DNA from: Pegea sp. RAD2-039
Lineage: Eukaryota > Chordata > Thaliacea > Salpida > Salpidae
Reading direction: 5' to 3'
NCBI GenBank assembly: GCA_034620365.1
Contig: JAQGEQ010000380.1
Location: 1,488,001-1,552,000 of the forward strand
DNA length: 64,000 nt
Made by a program: the position numbers and the translations under genes. Positions 11,664-26,600 of this stretch are shown here, one piece after another. Position 1 is the stretch's first letter, and each line of letters starts with the position of its first letter. The notes beneath the pieces are model-generated. The model ran no database searches. It saw nothing but the letters and a program-made list of their open reading frames with translations, and was not told the DNA's origin.

Positions 11664-14600
11664 ATGTCTTCTATTAGTTATAGTGGAGAGCTTATGTTAG
11701 CTCTAAAAACACCCGGAAAGAAGAGAACAGAAAGAGTAAGATTGATCTTGTTCAAAATCATTTTTAAACAAAGATTTTTTCTGAATTTGATTACTAACTG
11801 ATAACATTTTCATTTTAGGATTTGATGTTAATTTATTCTCATTTACATCGACTAGAAGCATTTAATGGATACAAAGAACAATGTCTAAGGACTTTATGTA
11901 GCACAATTCGATTTGAAAGTCATTCTGCTAATAAAGTTTTATACAAGTAAGTATTTCTACAACTTTCTATCCACTATCTTATGATTGGTTTTTATTTACA
12001 GAGTCAACGACCCATGTACTTGTTGGTATGTACTCCATTCAGGCTCTGTATTTATTCAAGGTTCTATGTTCCTTCCTAAAACCAGGTTTGTACACTTCCA
12101 ACATCTATAGAACATTTCAGAAGTATTCTAATTACCATTAAGTTTATTCACTTAGTTTCCAATGTTTTCTACAAATTTTAAAATCTTTTTTAATTATAGT
12201 AATTTTAAACAAATTACAATCGAATCAATAAAAGTTTTGTGGAAATTGATTAAATGATCAAGTGTTAATGTGTTCTTGTAATGATTTTAATTTGCTTTTT
12301 TAGTTAATTTTATTTTAAACTTTCTTAATAAATGGAATGGTTTGTTTTCAGTTTTGGGAAACAAATTCCAGGAACGAAACAAAGAGGATCACAATGTATA
12401 ACACTGGAGATATCTGAAATGCTAGTGGTTAGTTTTAAATCTACGTTTTCATCTAATAATAAATCTCATTTTGAAAAGAATTACATCTGTTGTATTCAAA
12501 TCAAAATAATAAATTTGGTCAGATATATAAGTCTTTTAAATCTATTTATTTTTACCAAATTTTTATAGTTATTTTAAAAAGAAAAATGTTATTTATAGAT
12601 TATTACAAAATGTTAAAACTTCATGAAAAAGTTATTTATAAACATCCTGTAGAGGGTTTAAGTTAAATCAAAGGTTTCTTCTCTACTTGTTTTCATCTAA
12701 ATTCTCCACAATTTAATTTTAAAGTTTTTTTACCTACTGATATTTAACTTTCTTTCTATTCAATTAACTAACAAGAAAACAACAGTTAAAAAATGGACCT
12801 TTATTTGGTCACGTGACATGACAATTCTGGCTTTTTTCTATTAAACCTTTCACTTAATTTTAAACTAAGTATTTGTGTAGACTGATTTAAGCTTCCTGAT
12901 TCTAATCAAAAACTCATTTAACTTTTCAAGATCGACTATCCCGAAGTAATCAAGAATACAAGATCAACATCAGCAACTTCTCGACAAAGTTCAATGGCAT
13001 CTAGCAACTGTTCACATCATACTAAATCAGACTCACTGAATTCAGCTAGAAGTAGTACCTTAGATAGCGTGACAGAAACCGAACTTTCATCAACTGATGT
13101 ATGTTTTATCATCCATCTTACATGCTACTTCGCCAAACTTCTTATTTCATATTTATTTCAAAGCATAGCGCGCTTTTTTTGTTGTTGATATTTTTCTCAA
13201 GATTTTTTCTAGAGACATAAACAAAATTTGATCATTGAAATCTTGAGAAGGTCAATTTTTAACTCAATTTCTTCATGAACAGTCTTCACCATCTCATACA
13301 ACAGAAGCTGAAAACGCTTTGACTGCAAATCCCCAATCTTCATCTTTATCACAGAATCTCTCTCGTTCACAATCAACCTTATCCAAAACTACTGTAAGTT
13401 ACCAGCATCAAACTTTTGCTGAAAATTATTTAAAAACTTAATAAATACGATTGTGAAAACATCGTAGCAAGCAAGCATGCTTTATTTGATGCTACTTTTT
13501 GTTTAGCGCAAATACAAACTTTTGTTTATCCATAATTTGATTGATGTGAAAAGTGGTTGAAAATATTAACTGCTGAAAAATGATTAAATTTTCAATTGAC
13601 TACTGATCACCTGGTTAATATGACAATCTATTAAGCCATTCAAATTCATTTCCAATAAAGTTTTTCAAAATCATTTGTCAGTGAATTGATAATATTTAGG
13701 AAGAAGGAGACGACTACGAAGAAAACGATGAAGATGATTCAATCTCACTTAGATCCGAATCGTCTATTTATATGAAAGATCTTGTGATTGATGTAGTAAA
13801 GAAGTCAGCACACGAACGTAATAGTGATGATTTAGGTAATTTAAAAATTTATTTTCACAAATTATTTCAATCAGATGATTTCTATGAACTAAAGTTTTAA
13901 ATAAAAACGTTACTACTTCCTACGTTCTTCCATTTCAGCTATTCTGATGGAGTTCACCAAAAGTTTAAAAGCTTTTTCAAATATGACTGAACCTACTAGA
14001 AAAGCCTTGTGCAAGGTTATGGTGTTTGCTTGGGTGGAAACACCAAACCAGAAAGTTCTGGATGACGGCGAAACTGTAAGTATTGATCGTCTTTAAGTTT
14101 TAGGAGATAAAACTATTTAAATAGAGATATATTAGCTCCAACTACCTGCCTACGCTTACTTTCTATTTATAAAACTTTTCAAATTCACTTGACTTGTTGT
14201 CAGCAAGTAACCTGTGAATTTACAGCTAGACTCGTGGTCTGTCATCATTAATGGGCAAGTCATGGTTAAAACTGAAAGCAGTGAAACATTCCTATGTATG
14301 GGTGAAAGTTTTGGTGTCAAACCAACTTTAATTGAGCAAAAACACGAGGGAATCATGACAACAGTGAGCGCAGACTGTCAGGTAATCTACCGTTTCATGT
14401 TTCAACAAGTTTTTAAACGCAAAAAATTGATGATTTCAAAAAATTGAGTGAAATTAAGCGGGGAAGTTGCCGAAAACCTTCTTTTTTTCGAACAGTTTCT
14501 CTGCGTTACTCAACAAGATTATTATGACGTTCTTCATCAAGGCGAAGAAAACAAAGATAGTTTTTATGACAAATCTGGTCAGTTGTGTATGGTCAAAGAA

Positions 14601-17600
14601 AGAAGAGAAGAAGAAGCCAGCTCAAAGACCGGCAGTATTGTCATCAGAGTTAGTACTTTTCATAACTTGCTCCTACAAATCACTTCTATTAAGTAAGCCA
14701 ACAATTTGCATTTCTCAACCCTTGTAAATAAACGGAAGCCGTAGAAGTCGCAGTTGCCACCACACTATTTGTATTTTAATGTTTCATTTCATGTCAACTT
14801 TTCATTAGAATAACTGAATTTAAAACGTGAAGAAAATTTCCAACTAATTTGTTTATTTTTCTCATATTTAACTTGTAATTAAATTTTTATATTTGTTTAA
14901 CGTTACTGATATTTAGAGAATTGATAATTTAATTTATGAAATTTCAATTAAAGATTGAAATTTACACAGATATTAAAGAGTTTAAATATTTAAATTTAAT
15001 TTGTGATAAAACATTAAAACAACATTTAAAGAAAAATCCATTTAGTGTGAACAATGCAAAAATTCATGTAATATTATTACAAGGTTAGTAACGAATTAAA
15101 AAAGACAATAGTTAATACGATGCAAATTGGTTGAGGTTGTTTGCAAATACCGAGTGGTTGATGGTGTTTGTAGTTGCAGAGTGGTTGATGGTGTTTGCAG
15201 TTGCAGAGTAGTTGATGGTGTTTGCAAATACCGAGTGGTTGATGGTGTTTGTAGTTGCAGAGTGGTTGATGGTGTTTGCAAATGCAGAGTGGTTGATGGT
15301 GTTTGCAAATGCAGAGTGGTTGATGGTGTTTGCAGTTGCAAAGTTATTGATGGTGTTTGCAGTTGCAGAGTGGTTGATGGTGTTTGCAGTTGCAGAGTGG
15401 TTGATGGTGTTTGCAGTTGCAGAGTAGTTGATGGTGTTTGCAGTTGCAAAGTGGTTGATGGTGTTTGCAAATGCAGAGTGGTTGATGGTGTTTGCAGTTG
15501 CAGAGTAGTTGATGGTGTTTGCAAATGCAGAGTGGTTGATGGTGTTTGCATTTGCAGAGTGGTTGATGGTGTTTGCAGTTGCAGAATGGTTGATGGTGTT
15601 TGCAGTTGCAGAGTGGTTGATGGTGTTTGCAAATGCGTAATGGTTGATGGTGTTTGCAAATGCAGAGTGGTTGATGGTGTTTGCAGTTGCAGAGTGGTTG
15701 ATGGTGTTTGCAGTTGTAGAGTGGTTGATGGTGTTTGCAGTTGCAGAGTGGTTGATGGTGTTTGCATTTGCAGAGTGGTTGATGGTGTTTGCAAATGCAG
15801 AATGGTTGATGGTGTTTGCAGTTGTAGAGTGGTTGATGGTGTTTGCAGTTGCAGAGTGGTTGATGGTGTTTGCAAATGCAGAGTAGTTGATGGTGTTTGC
15901 AGTTGCAGAGTAGTTGATGGTGTTTGCAAATGCAGAGTGGTTGATGGTGTTTGTAAATGCAGAGTGGTTGATGGTGTTTGCAGTTGCAAAGTGGTTGATG
16001 GTGTTTGCAAATGCAGAGTGGTTGATGGTGTTTGTAGTTGCAGAGTGGTTGATGGTGTTTGCAGTTGCAGAGTGGTTGATGGTGTTTGCAAATGCAGAGT
16101 GGTTGATGGTGTTTGCAGTTGTAGAGTGGTTGATGGTGTTTGCAGTTGCAGAGTAGTTGATGGTGTTTGCAAATGCAGAGTAGTTGATGGTGTTTGCAGT
16201 TGCAAAGTGGTTGATGGTGTTTGCAAATGCAGAGTGGTTGATGGTGTTTGCAGTTGCAGAGTAGTTGATGGTGTTTGCAAATGCAGAGTGGTTGATGGTG
16301 TTTGCAGTTGCAGAGTGGTTGATGGTGTTTGCAGTTGTAGAGTGGTTGATGGTGTTTGCAGTTGCAGAGTGGTTGATGGTGTTTGCAGTTGCAAAATGGT
16401 TGATAGTGTTTGCAGTTGCAAAGTGGTTGATGGTGTTTGCAAATGCAGAGTGGTTGATGGTGTTTGCAGTTGCAGAGTAGTTGATGGTGTTTGCAAATGC
16501 AGAGTGGTTGATGGTGTTTGCATTTGCAGAGTGGTTGATGGTGTTTGCAGTTGCAGAGTGGTTGATGGTGTTTGCAGTTGTAGAGTGGTTGATGGTGTTT
16601 GCAGTTGCAGAGTAGTTGATGGTGTTTGCAGTTGCAAAATGGTTGATGGTGTTTGCAAATGCAGAGTGGTTGATGGTGTTTGCAGTTGCAGAGTAGTTGA
16701 TGGTGTTTGCAAATGCAGAGTGGTTGATGGTGTTTGCAGATGCAGAGTGGTTGATGGTGTTTGCAGTTGCAGAGTGGTTGATGGTGTTTGCAGATGCAGA
16801 GTGGTTGATGGTGTTTGCAAATGCAGAGTGGTTGATGGTGTTTGCATTTGCAGAGTGGTTGATGGTGTTTGCAAATGCAGAGTGGTTGATGGTGTTTGCA
16901 GTTGCAGAGTGGTTGATGGTGCTTGCAAATACCGAGTGGTTGATGGTATTTGTAGTTGCAGAGTGGTGGATGGTGTTTGCAAATGCAGAGTGGTTGATGG
17001 TGTTTGCAGTTGCAGAGTGGTTGATGGTGCTTGCAAATACCGAGTGGTTGATGGTGTTTGTAGTTGCAGAGTGGTGGATGGTGTTTGCAAATGCAGAGTG
17101 GTTGATGGTGTTTGCAGATGCAGAGTGGTTGATGGTGTTTGCAATTGCAAAGTTGTTGATGGTGTTTGCAAATGCATAATGGTTGAGGTTGTTTGCAGAT
17201 GCAGAGTGGTTGATGGTGTTTGCAGATGCAGAGTGGTTGATGGTGTTTGCAAATGCATAATGGTTGATGGTGTTTGCAAATGCAGAGTAGTTGATGGTGT
17301 TTGCAGTTGCAGAGTGGTTGATGGTGTTTGCAGTTGCAGAGTGGTTGATGGTGTTTGCAAATGCAGAATGGTTGATGGTGTTTGCAGTTGCAGAGTGGTT
17401 GATGGTGTTTGCAAATGCAGAGTGGTTGATGGTGTTTGCAAATGCAGAGTGGTTGATGGTGTTTGCAAATGCAGAGTGGTTGATGGTGTTTGCAGTTGCA
17501 GGGTGGTTGATGGTGTTTGCAGATGCAGAGTGGTTGATGGTGTTTGCAGTTGCAAAGTGGTTGATGGTGTTTGCAAATGCAGAATGGTTGATGGTGTTTG

Positions 17601-20600
17601 CAGATGCAGAGTGGTTGATGGTGTTTGCAATTGCAAAGTGGTTGATGGTGTTTGCAGATGCAGAGTGGTTGATGGTGTTTGCAGTTGCAAAGTGGTTGAT
17701 GGTGTTTGCAAATGCAGAATGGTTGAGGTTGTTTGCAAATGCAGAATGGTTGATGGTGTTTGCAGATGCAGAGTGGTTGATGGTGTTTGCAATTGCAAAG
17801 TGGTTGATGGTGTTTGCAAATGCAAAGTTGTTGATGGTGTTTGCAAATGCATAATGGTTGAGGTTGTTTGCAGATGCAGAGTGGTTGATGGTGTTTGCAA
17901 TTGCAAAGTTGTTGATGGTGTTTGCAAATGCATAATGGTTGAGGTTGTTTGCAGATGCAGAGTGGTTGATGGTGTTTGCAGATGCAGAGTGGTTGATGGT
18001 GTTTGCAAATGCATAATGGTTGAGGTTGTTTGCAGATGCAGAGTGGTTGATGGTGTTTGCAGATGCAGAGTGGTTGATGGTGTTTGCAAATGCATAATGG
18101 TTGAGGTTGTTTGCAGATGCAGAATGGTTGATGGTGTTTGCAGATGCAGAGTGGTTGATGGTGTTTGCAATTGCAAAGTGGTTGATGGTGTTTGCAAATG
18201 CAAAGTTGTTGATGGTGTTTGCAAATGCATAATGGTTGAGGTTGTTTGCAGATGCAGAATGGTTGATGGTGTTTGCAGTTGCAGAGTGGTTGATGGTGTT
18301 TGCATTTGCAGAGTGGTTGATGGTGTTTGCAGTTGCAGAGTGGTTGATGGTGTTTGCAAATGCAGAGTGGTTGATGGTGTTTGCAGTTGCAAAGTGGTTG
18401 ATGGTGTTTGCAAATGCATAATGGTTGAGGTTGTTTGCAGATGCAGAGTGGTTGATGGTGTTTGCAAATGCAGAGTAGTTGATGGTGTTTGCAGTTGCAG
18501 AGTGGTTGATGGTGTTTGCAGTTGCAGAGTGGTTGATGGTGTTTGCAAATGCAGAGTGGTTGATGGTGTTTGCAGTTGCAGAGTGGTTGATGGTGTTTGC
18601 AGTTGCAGAGTGGTTGATGGTGTTTGCAAATGCATAATGGTTGAGGTTGTTTGCAAATGCAGAGTAGTTGATGGTGTTTGCAGTTGCAGAATGGTTGATG
18701 GTGTTTGCAGATGCAGAGTGGTTGATGGTGTTTGCAAATGCAGAGTGGTTGATGGTGCTTACAGTTGCAGAGTGGTTGATGGTGTTTGCAAATGCATAAT
18801 GGTTGAGGTTGTTTGCAAATGCAGAGTGGTTGATGGTGTTTGCAGTTGCAGAGTGGTTGATGGTATTTGCAAATGCAGAGTTTATATCGAGATATTTAAT
18901 AATTTATTATTAGATGCAGTTAGTGAATGATTACGTAATTATTATCACTTTGTAAGATTATTGCGATGATACATAATCGAATAGCTTTAACTCGTCAAGC
19001 GGTTATAACGTCATGTCACTTTTTAGTTTACATGACAAATTTGTTACTCGTTGACCTACAACTTGAACATAATGTTCTCAATCTTCTAATTTGTGTCTGT
19101 GTGATAAAAATCTTTTTAATTCTTTGTTTTCTTCTTTCAGGGATCACCTGAAGAACTCCTTCAACATCTTCTGGTTGATGATGCTTCTATGGATGGAACA
19201 TTTGCTGAGGATTACCTACTAACTTATCGGGCATTTGCCAATAAACCAAATGACATTTTAATTAAGCTTCTTGATTATTACGATAATCCTCAATTTCGAA
19301 ACAAGGTAACAACTTTTTATCATAGTATTTGATGAACTCAGTAAAATGTGATATGAGTCACACACCTGCCCTCCACATTTCAACTTTAACCTAAAATTTA
19401 TCTTCAATTTAATGTTTTGAATCAAAATGAGGACTGAAAAGTCATTTTTACGTCAATATCATCACATCTTGTTACATTTCTAACATTTATCTGATTTAGC
19501 AACCTGTCAAAACGGAAAAGGTTGAATCAAATTTTCAATTGCTTCATTTTGAGCTATTTAAAAACATCAATTTGATTTAAGGCCATTTTCTACAAATCGA
19601 TTATCAAATACACCTTACTTCCCTTCTTTTGATTACCACAACAATTTCTTTGTACAATTTCACATTTACTAGCTTGCTTTAAATAACATTTTTTCAACCT
19701 ACATTTAAATAATTTCATTTAAAATAAAAATCTTTTTCGTGTTTCACTTACTTGGAAAGGCTTTTATAGTTGACAAAGTTGAAAACGCTTGTAAAAAGTC
19801 GAGTTGTCAACCAACAAGTTGTTTTTCAGATTGTCAGAATCATATTGTTGTGGGTCAACAACCATTTCAGTGATTTTGAAAATAATTGGCGAATGATGGT
19901 GTCTTTAGAAAAGTTTGAGGAAAAATTACATAACACCAACTCTAAAGGAGAATTGAAATTGTTTAACATTGCTTGTTCGGCTAAAGCAAAAGCCCGCAAC
20001 GTCAAACTAGTAAGTTGCCAGCTACTTCTTCATTCATAATAGTTAGATTCATTCATAATTTCACAAATGTCACTTTTGCCCAACTGTTAGTCACTTGAGT
20101 GTTACAATTCACAAATCACTTCCTAGTTTAGTTTCCGGGTTTGAATCAGCCTCAAATTTTTGTTAATTAAATTTTTGAGTCAATTTTTTTCGTTTTAATC
20201 TCACTAACTTCTAAGAAGACTTTAGTTTCTAATCAATTATTAATTTAATTATCTCTTCGTATGTTAATTAACTGCTAATTTAAGCTATTTTTCGTTTAAA
20301 ATATTCGGTTTGAAGCCCAAATTGCCCTCTTCATTCCATGTTCTCACGGAAATACGAGCTACCAAATAGCTACTTGGTTTGTTACAGCCACCAGTTTATA
20401 TTCCCCACTAACTTTCTATTGCTTTAATTTTCAATGTAAATAAACCCACGCATGCGTGTGTGTATGCTTGTGTGTGTGTGCGCGCGCGTTAGCTTACTGA
20501 TGGTGATTCATTAAAATGTTTTTTTCCAGAAACGCGATTCTAGTGAAATGGCGTTGGGCTTTGAAATATGGGGCGGTGCTGAATATAATTGCCCTATTTA

Positions 20601-23600
20601 CATATCAACAGTCCATACGGGATCAGAAGCTGAACGTGAAGGAGTCAAAAGAGGTGATCAAGTAGTGATGAAGATTGCCTCAACATCTTACTAATCCATG
20701 TTTCAAATGAAGGTGATCTTTTGATTGAAGTTAATGGTCAAAATTTTGAGAAACTCACAAAAGACAAAGCGACAACAATCATACAAAAAAACACTGAACT
20801 AAGTCTCCTACTGAAGACAAGTCTGTTTCGTGAGTACATCTACATCTTCCTGCTTACAATCCTCATCAAATCCATGTCTTTAGCTTTCAAGGAAATGATT
20901 GCGACATTAAATAATGACACAAAAAAATCGAGAGATGAAAAATACTCGACAATGAGACCGTCTCTTATGAAGAGTGGCAGTAAGACAACGATGAACGATG
21001 ATGTGTTCGAAAGCAAGATTTCTTCAAGTCGAAAAGGTGATTTCTCCGAAGTCTTCCTCTTTTTTACATTTATCTATTTTCACCTCCAAAATTATTCATT
21101 GAATTTGAGAATCAAATAGAAAATATTTCGGAAATTTGTTCAGATATAAAAAAAGGAAACTTACAAAAGAATTTATTAATTAATTCATCTAAATAATTCC
21201 CACGAATCTCTAGTTACTAGAATACAACAAATTTATTTTTGTTTTTCAACATTTATTTATCAAGTTGTCACCACCACCACCAGCAGCAGCAAGTAGCAAG
21301 TAGGTTTTTGCTACTGGTGGTTATAAGTCACGCCAAATTTGCTATTTATTCGATAACTTAGCGACAAAACCTTTCATTTTTGAGCCCATCACAATTTTAG
21401 GCGGAAATCGAAACAAGAAAGCCAAAAAAATAATGCAAAAACTCAATGTTCTTCCGACATTTATTCCGATATTTAAGTGAGTTTTAACCACAAATGCTAC
21501 TGGTGAAATGTAGACAGCTTAATTTAGTTGTTGTAACCACTCGTAGTTACTCTATCAGATCCACCAATCGCTGTACAAAGCATGCTCTATCTTTACTATC
21601 TTTTTTCTATCTTCATCCTTTGAATAAAAGGAAATCTTGATTCAGACCATCTTAATTGTAATTTGCAAAACTTAATTATCATTACACAGGTTTAAGTAGA
21701 TTTTTTCATACCAAACGACACCCACCCAGCCTACTACGCAAGGCCAGTTTAACAATCCATGATCTATGGAATCGTCAGTGAGTAGCTTGCCCGACTGATC
21801 TTCAAATTTTAGTCAAAAAATTATTATTTGAATCTTGAATGACAAATTCACAATTTGATTTATTGTCTATCGATCGAAATTGTTTTTAGTTTTTTTATTT
21901 TAAAGATTTGAGCCCATAAGTTTGATGATTGATGACCCCCCTTTATTTACTAGGAAATAATTTGCGAAATTTTGTTGGTAGTTAAAATGAAATGTTTTGT
22001 AAATAACAAAAAGAAATAGATGATCACAATAAACAAAATAAAAGTAAAAACACAAAAATAACAAGAACATAGATAACAGATTTCAAAATAACATCTACAA
22101 AAAACAAACAAAAGTAAAAAGAAGAAATACAAACACAATTTACAATCAACATTTCGACTAACCTCTTTCTGTTTTTTTTTTCTTGGTTTTCTGCTAACAA
22201 CAAATTTTATTTTCTACTTTTCTTTCCTTGCATCTGTGCAACTAACTAATTTGTTTGGTAATTGTTCACGAACGCTCGCTTTTTACTAATATTATAGCTT
22301 GCATGATGCTACGATACTAATAGTTTGATTCTAATTTTGCATCAATAAGATTGAAATTAATGTTTTCTGATAATTATTTTGTTTTTCGTCATTTTAAAAA
22401 CTAACTAAATACAATAAAATCATCTAACCAAATATAATCCAATCATAAATAAGTTAAATAATTATCTTCCATTAAGCAAGTATTAATCACTGGCCCTATT
22501 ACCAACCACCTGGTCCTGTTATCAGCCACTGGTCCTATTACCAACCATTGGCCCTATTACCAACCACTGGTCCTATTACCAACCACTGGTCCTGTTACCA
22601 ACCACCTGGTCCCATTACCAACCACTGGCCCTATTACCAACCACTGGTCCTGTTACCAACCACTGGTCCTGTTACCAACCACTGGTCCTGACCAACCACT
22701 GGTCCTATTACCAACCACTGGTCCTGTTACCAACCACTGGTCCTGTTATCAGCCACTGGTCCTATTACCAACTACCTGGTCCTGTTACCAACCACTGGTC
22801 CTGTTACCAACCACTGGTCCTGTTACCAACCACTGGTCCTGTTACCAACCACCTGGTCCCATTACCAACCACTGGTCCTGACCAACCACTGGTCCTGTTA
22901 CCAACCACTGGTCCTATTACCAACCACTTGTCCTCACCAACCACTTGTTCTGCTACCAACCACCTGGTCCCATTACCAACCACTGGTCCTGACCAACCAC
23001 TGGTCCTGTTACCAACCACTGGTCCTGTCACCAACCACTTGTTCTGCTACCATTCTCACCAAGTATCTTTTTGCATGTTTTTTCTTCGACTTTATCCTGA
23101 CCTTCTACCTTCTTTTATCAAACAAAACAAAATCAATCATTCACAAACAAACACTTACAAATAGTGACCAAGAGCCCATCGACGATAGCGTCATGTCTCG
23201 CAAATCTTTTGACGGCTCTTCTAAATCGCGAACTCTGGATTCGCGTCGAACTAAACTCAGTTCGAGTAATCCTGATTTGTTGGATCCTAGCAACTCGAAC
23301 GAGTCTCCTGCATCATCAGGTGACCAGCGGTGGACGAAGACCTCTGCATCCTCATCACTTGCATCATCTCATTCTTAATTGCTTGCAGATGCCCCGGAAG
23401 ATGTCTTGAAGATCTTCCGGTCGGATCAGAGCAGTCGATACGTGTTTGTGAACCGCGAGACAACCGCGAACGAGGTTGTTCAACTGGCGTGTCGCGAATT
23501 CGCGATTGTTGAAGAAGTCCACACTTACTCGTTGTACAAGGTACTAGTGGTCAGGTGGTGGTCACGTGACCAACTTTTAATGTCCACAGGTCAGTGTCCA

Positions 23601-26600
23601 GTGCGGCAAATTCCTTAAACAGTCCAAGATATCTGACCTGAAGAACAATTTAGCTGACATCCGCCTAGGTGAAAGGTCAGATCTTCATCTGATCTTCGCG
23701 TCCCTTCTTTTTATCTTTTCATCTTGAACAGGTATTATCTGAAAAAACTCCTGTGTAGTGAACAACTTCTACCGGATGAAAATATCGGAGATTTACAGAA
23801 GGAAGAAAACTACTCTTTCCTTGATCTCAATTGCTTTGAGGTGAGTCTTCATCCTGATTTATGTCTTCATCTTCATCTCATCATTTATTTAAGGTCGCTT
23901 TACATCTGACAAGAGAAGATTATAAGAAGTTTCAAAGCGTTGAATCCACTCACTTTATTGAAGATTTGTTTGGATTATCTAAGAACACCTCCCCCCTACG
24001 AGAATTTGAAGGTATTTATCACATTTCATCAATCTAATCTCATTTTAATCCATTTCCACCCCTTCAAAACTTTCTTGAAATTTCTTCAATTACATTTTCA
24101 AATCCGAAAATATCTTTTTAATCTCTTCAACTACCTGATAAGTTCCAATCACTTCCTGCTGCTTATATTTCTCATTACTTCTCATCGTCATCGTCGCTAT
24201 CAACAGGTCTAGTGAATCGTGAACACTTTTGGGTTGCAACGATGATTTGTAGCGAACAGAATTTGATGCAAAGAGCAAAGATCATCAAACATGTAGTCAA
24301 AGTTGCTCATCACTGCAAGATGCTCAAAAACCTCAACTCGACTTTTGCACTCGTCAGGTAATTCCCCTTCATCCACTGCATCTTCTAACTCGTTCTTTGC
24401 ACAGTGGGCTAGGATACAGATCTGTGTCCAGGATGAAGCAGACTTGGGACAAAGTGCCCACAAAGTCTTACCGGATGTTTGATGAGCTTCAAGCTCTGAT
24501 GGATCCTTCTCGAAATATGTCAAAATATCGAACTTTATACAACGAACTTGTCAATCAACCTCCAGTTATTCCTTACATCCCTGTTGTCAAGAAGGATCTT
24601 ACCTTTCTCGATCTTGGTAACCATCCAACTAAGACCAGATGACGTCACTACTTCGATTCGTTGCCAGGTAACGATACGCGAGTGGATGGTTTGATCAACT
24701 TTGAGAAGATGCGGATGATAGCGCGCGAAGTCCGCAACATTTGTCGTCTTTCTACTCCAGATGCAAATCAATTGATCCCAAGCGCTATTCAGTAAGTCCT
24801 CATCTGATCTTCATCATTTGAGACACAAATCGGATGTTGCAGAGCAAATCAATCATCTGAGAGGAGTAGTAACGCGTCAGCTTATCAAACGCTCGCGCGT
24901 CGAGGACGCCGAGCTTCTTTTAACAACGCGCGACGAATGTATGAAGATCAGGTGAATCACAGAAGAGTCCGTCAATTCATGAGCAGCATCACAATCATCG
25001 AAGATGAAGATCAATTGATGACGATGTCTAAAGCAGTCGAATCTCTTGCGTGTATGTATCACGTGATTAGCAGCGATCATGACGTCATCACTTCTCTACA
25101 GCAGTCAGCTCGTCACAAACAAAGCGAAGAGCGCCACATAGTGGTGCAGATTCTCCATCCAGATCTTCTAAGACACTCCCTGGCAGATCAGGGTCAGCAA
25201 GTTCGGGATCTTCACAACAACTAAGCCACTTAGGGGCGCCCGCGAGTCATCGAAACAACTCAGAACCTCAAATCGCGCAAATACCAGCGATCGCGCTTCA
25301 TCCGACGCGAAGAAAAGTGCCTCTGACGTCACTGCCCAAATTTGGTACTTGCTCCCGAATTCTCTGCTCCGCTTCTTCACGCGCTGATGATGTTTCAGGA
25401 GCAACCTCACCGCGAGCTCTAAAGAAGATGATGGCTCTTTCAGTAGAAGGACACGAACAAGAGAAGAAAATGAGCAAGTTGAAGCCGCGAAGCAGCTCCG
25501 CTTTCACACCTCTCGCCTCTCCTACTATCACGCGCGCCTCACAGGTGATGACGTCATCACTTCATCTGTCGCGATGACGTCATCAACTCGCTTGTTCGTC
25601 TGCAGCAAACTGGCGGTAGCTCGGTGGGCCAAGAAAATATTAATCGTAACAACAACCGCGTTACTATGACGACGAACGCACGAGCGATGACGTCATCATC
25701 AATGTCACTGGTCATTTCCAGCAGTAGTGGTTCCACTTCACCGGTTTCCTGGTCAAACAAACCACCGAATCCATCAAACAGGAAGTTGACGACCACTTCC
25801 ATGGCAACAGCGCGTCAAGCTTCGCCCGTGGAAACCATCATGAGTATGACGTCATCATCAGCATCAACCAATCGCATAAAATGGTGTTTTAGGTTCTAAG
25901 TTCAAACAAGAACGCCCGATTATTATGACGTCATCAAGTCGTAACAATCGACGCACGAGCTCTTTAGGGATTGGTCCGGATCGAAACATCGTCATTCTCC
26001 CCGACCGAAGAGCCTCTGTTTACACTTTGACCGGATCTTCATCAACTCCTTCACTTGCTTCGTCATCTAGTGGACAAGTAAGTCTTCCGACCACCAGAAG
26101 ATCTTTGTTGATATGTGTGACGTCACAGGGCGGATTGATCCTTCCTAATCATCCACAAATTCCTCGGACATCGAGTTGTGACAGCGGTATCATCTCAACT
26201 GGTTCAACATCTGCTGAATCATCAACGAGATTAAGTCAAACTGAGGATTCCGAACTCTTTGCACGACATCCAAACCATCCGATGTCACAAACCAATCAGC
26301 AACGAGCTTTGCGTCAACCAATCGAAACGTTGCACGAAGTTCGTCATGGAAACGACGACGAAGACACTGAAGATAAAATCGAGCAATCTTTTTTATCTGG
26401 GTGTAGGGGTTTTTGGGGTTCCCCGCAAATAGAAAGAAAAGACCCTCCCTGCTGCCAACCGCCCCAACAAACCGCGGTAAAAGGCGTCAAAACCGCGATG
26501 GACGCGCAGCAGTACAACTTCCAGCAACAGCAGCAGCAGCAGTGCCAGATGATGTTCGCGAAGAAGGTAGTTCGCGATATTAACGACTATCTGGTATTTG

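Noticed and set aside
15096-18930. Two open frames of more than 1,200 codons, one per strand, as giant repeat-protein genes
   Set aside because: They exist only because the 27-bp unit is a multiple of three without stops. Flanking RapGEF exons splice across the whole array in phase, and no start context, splice site or domain supports a protein.
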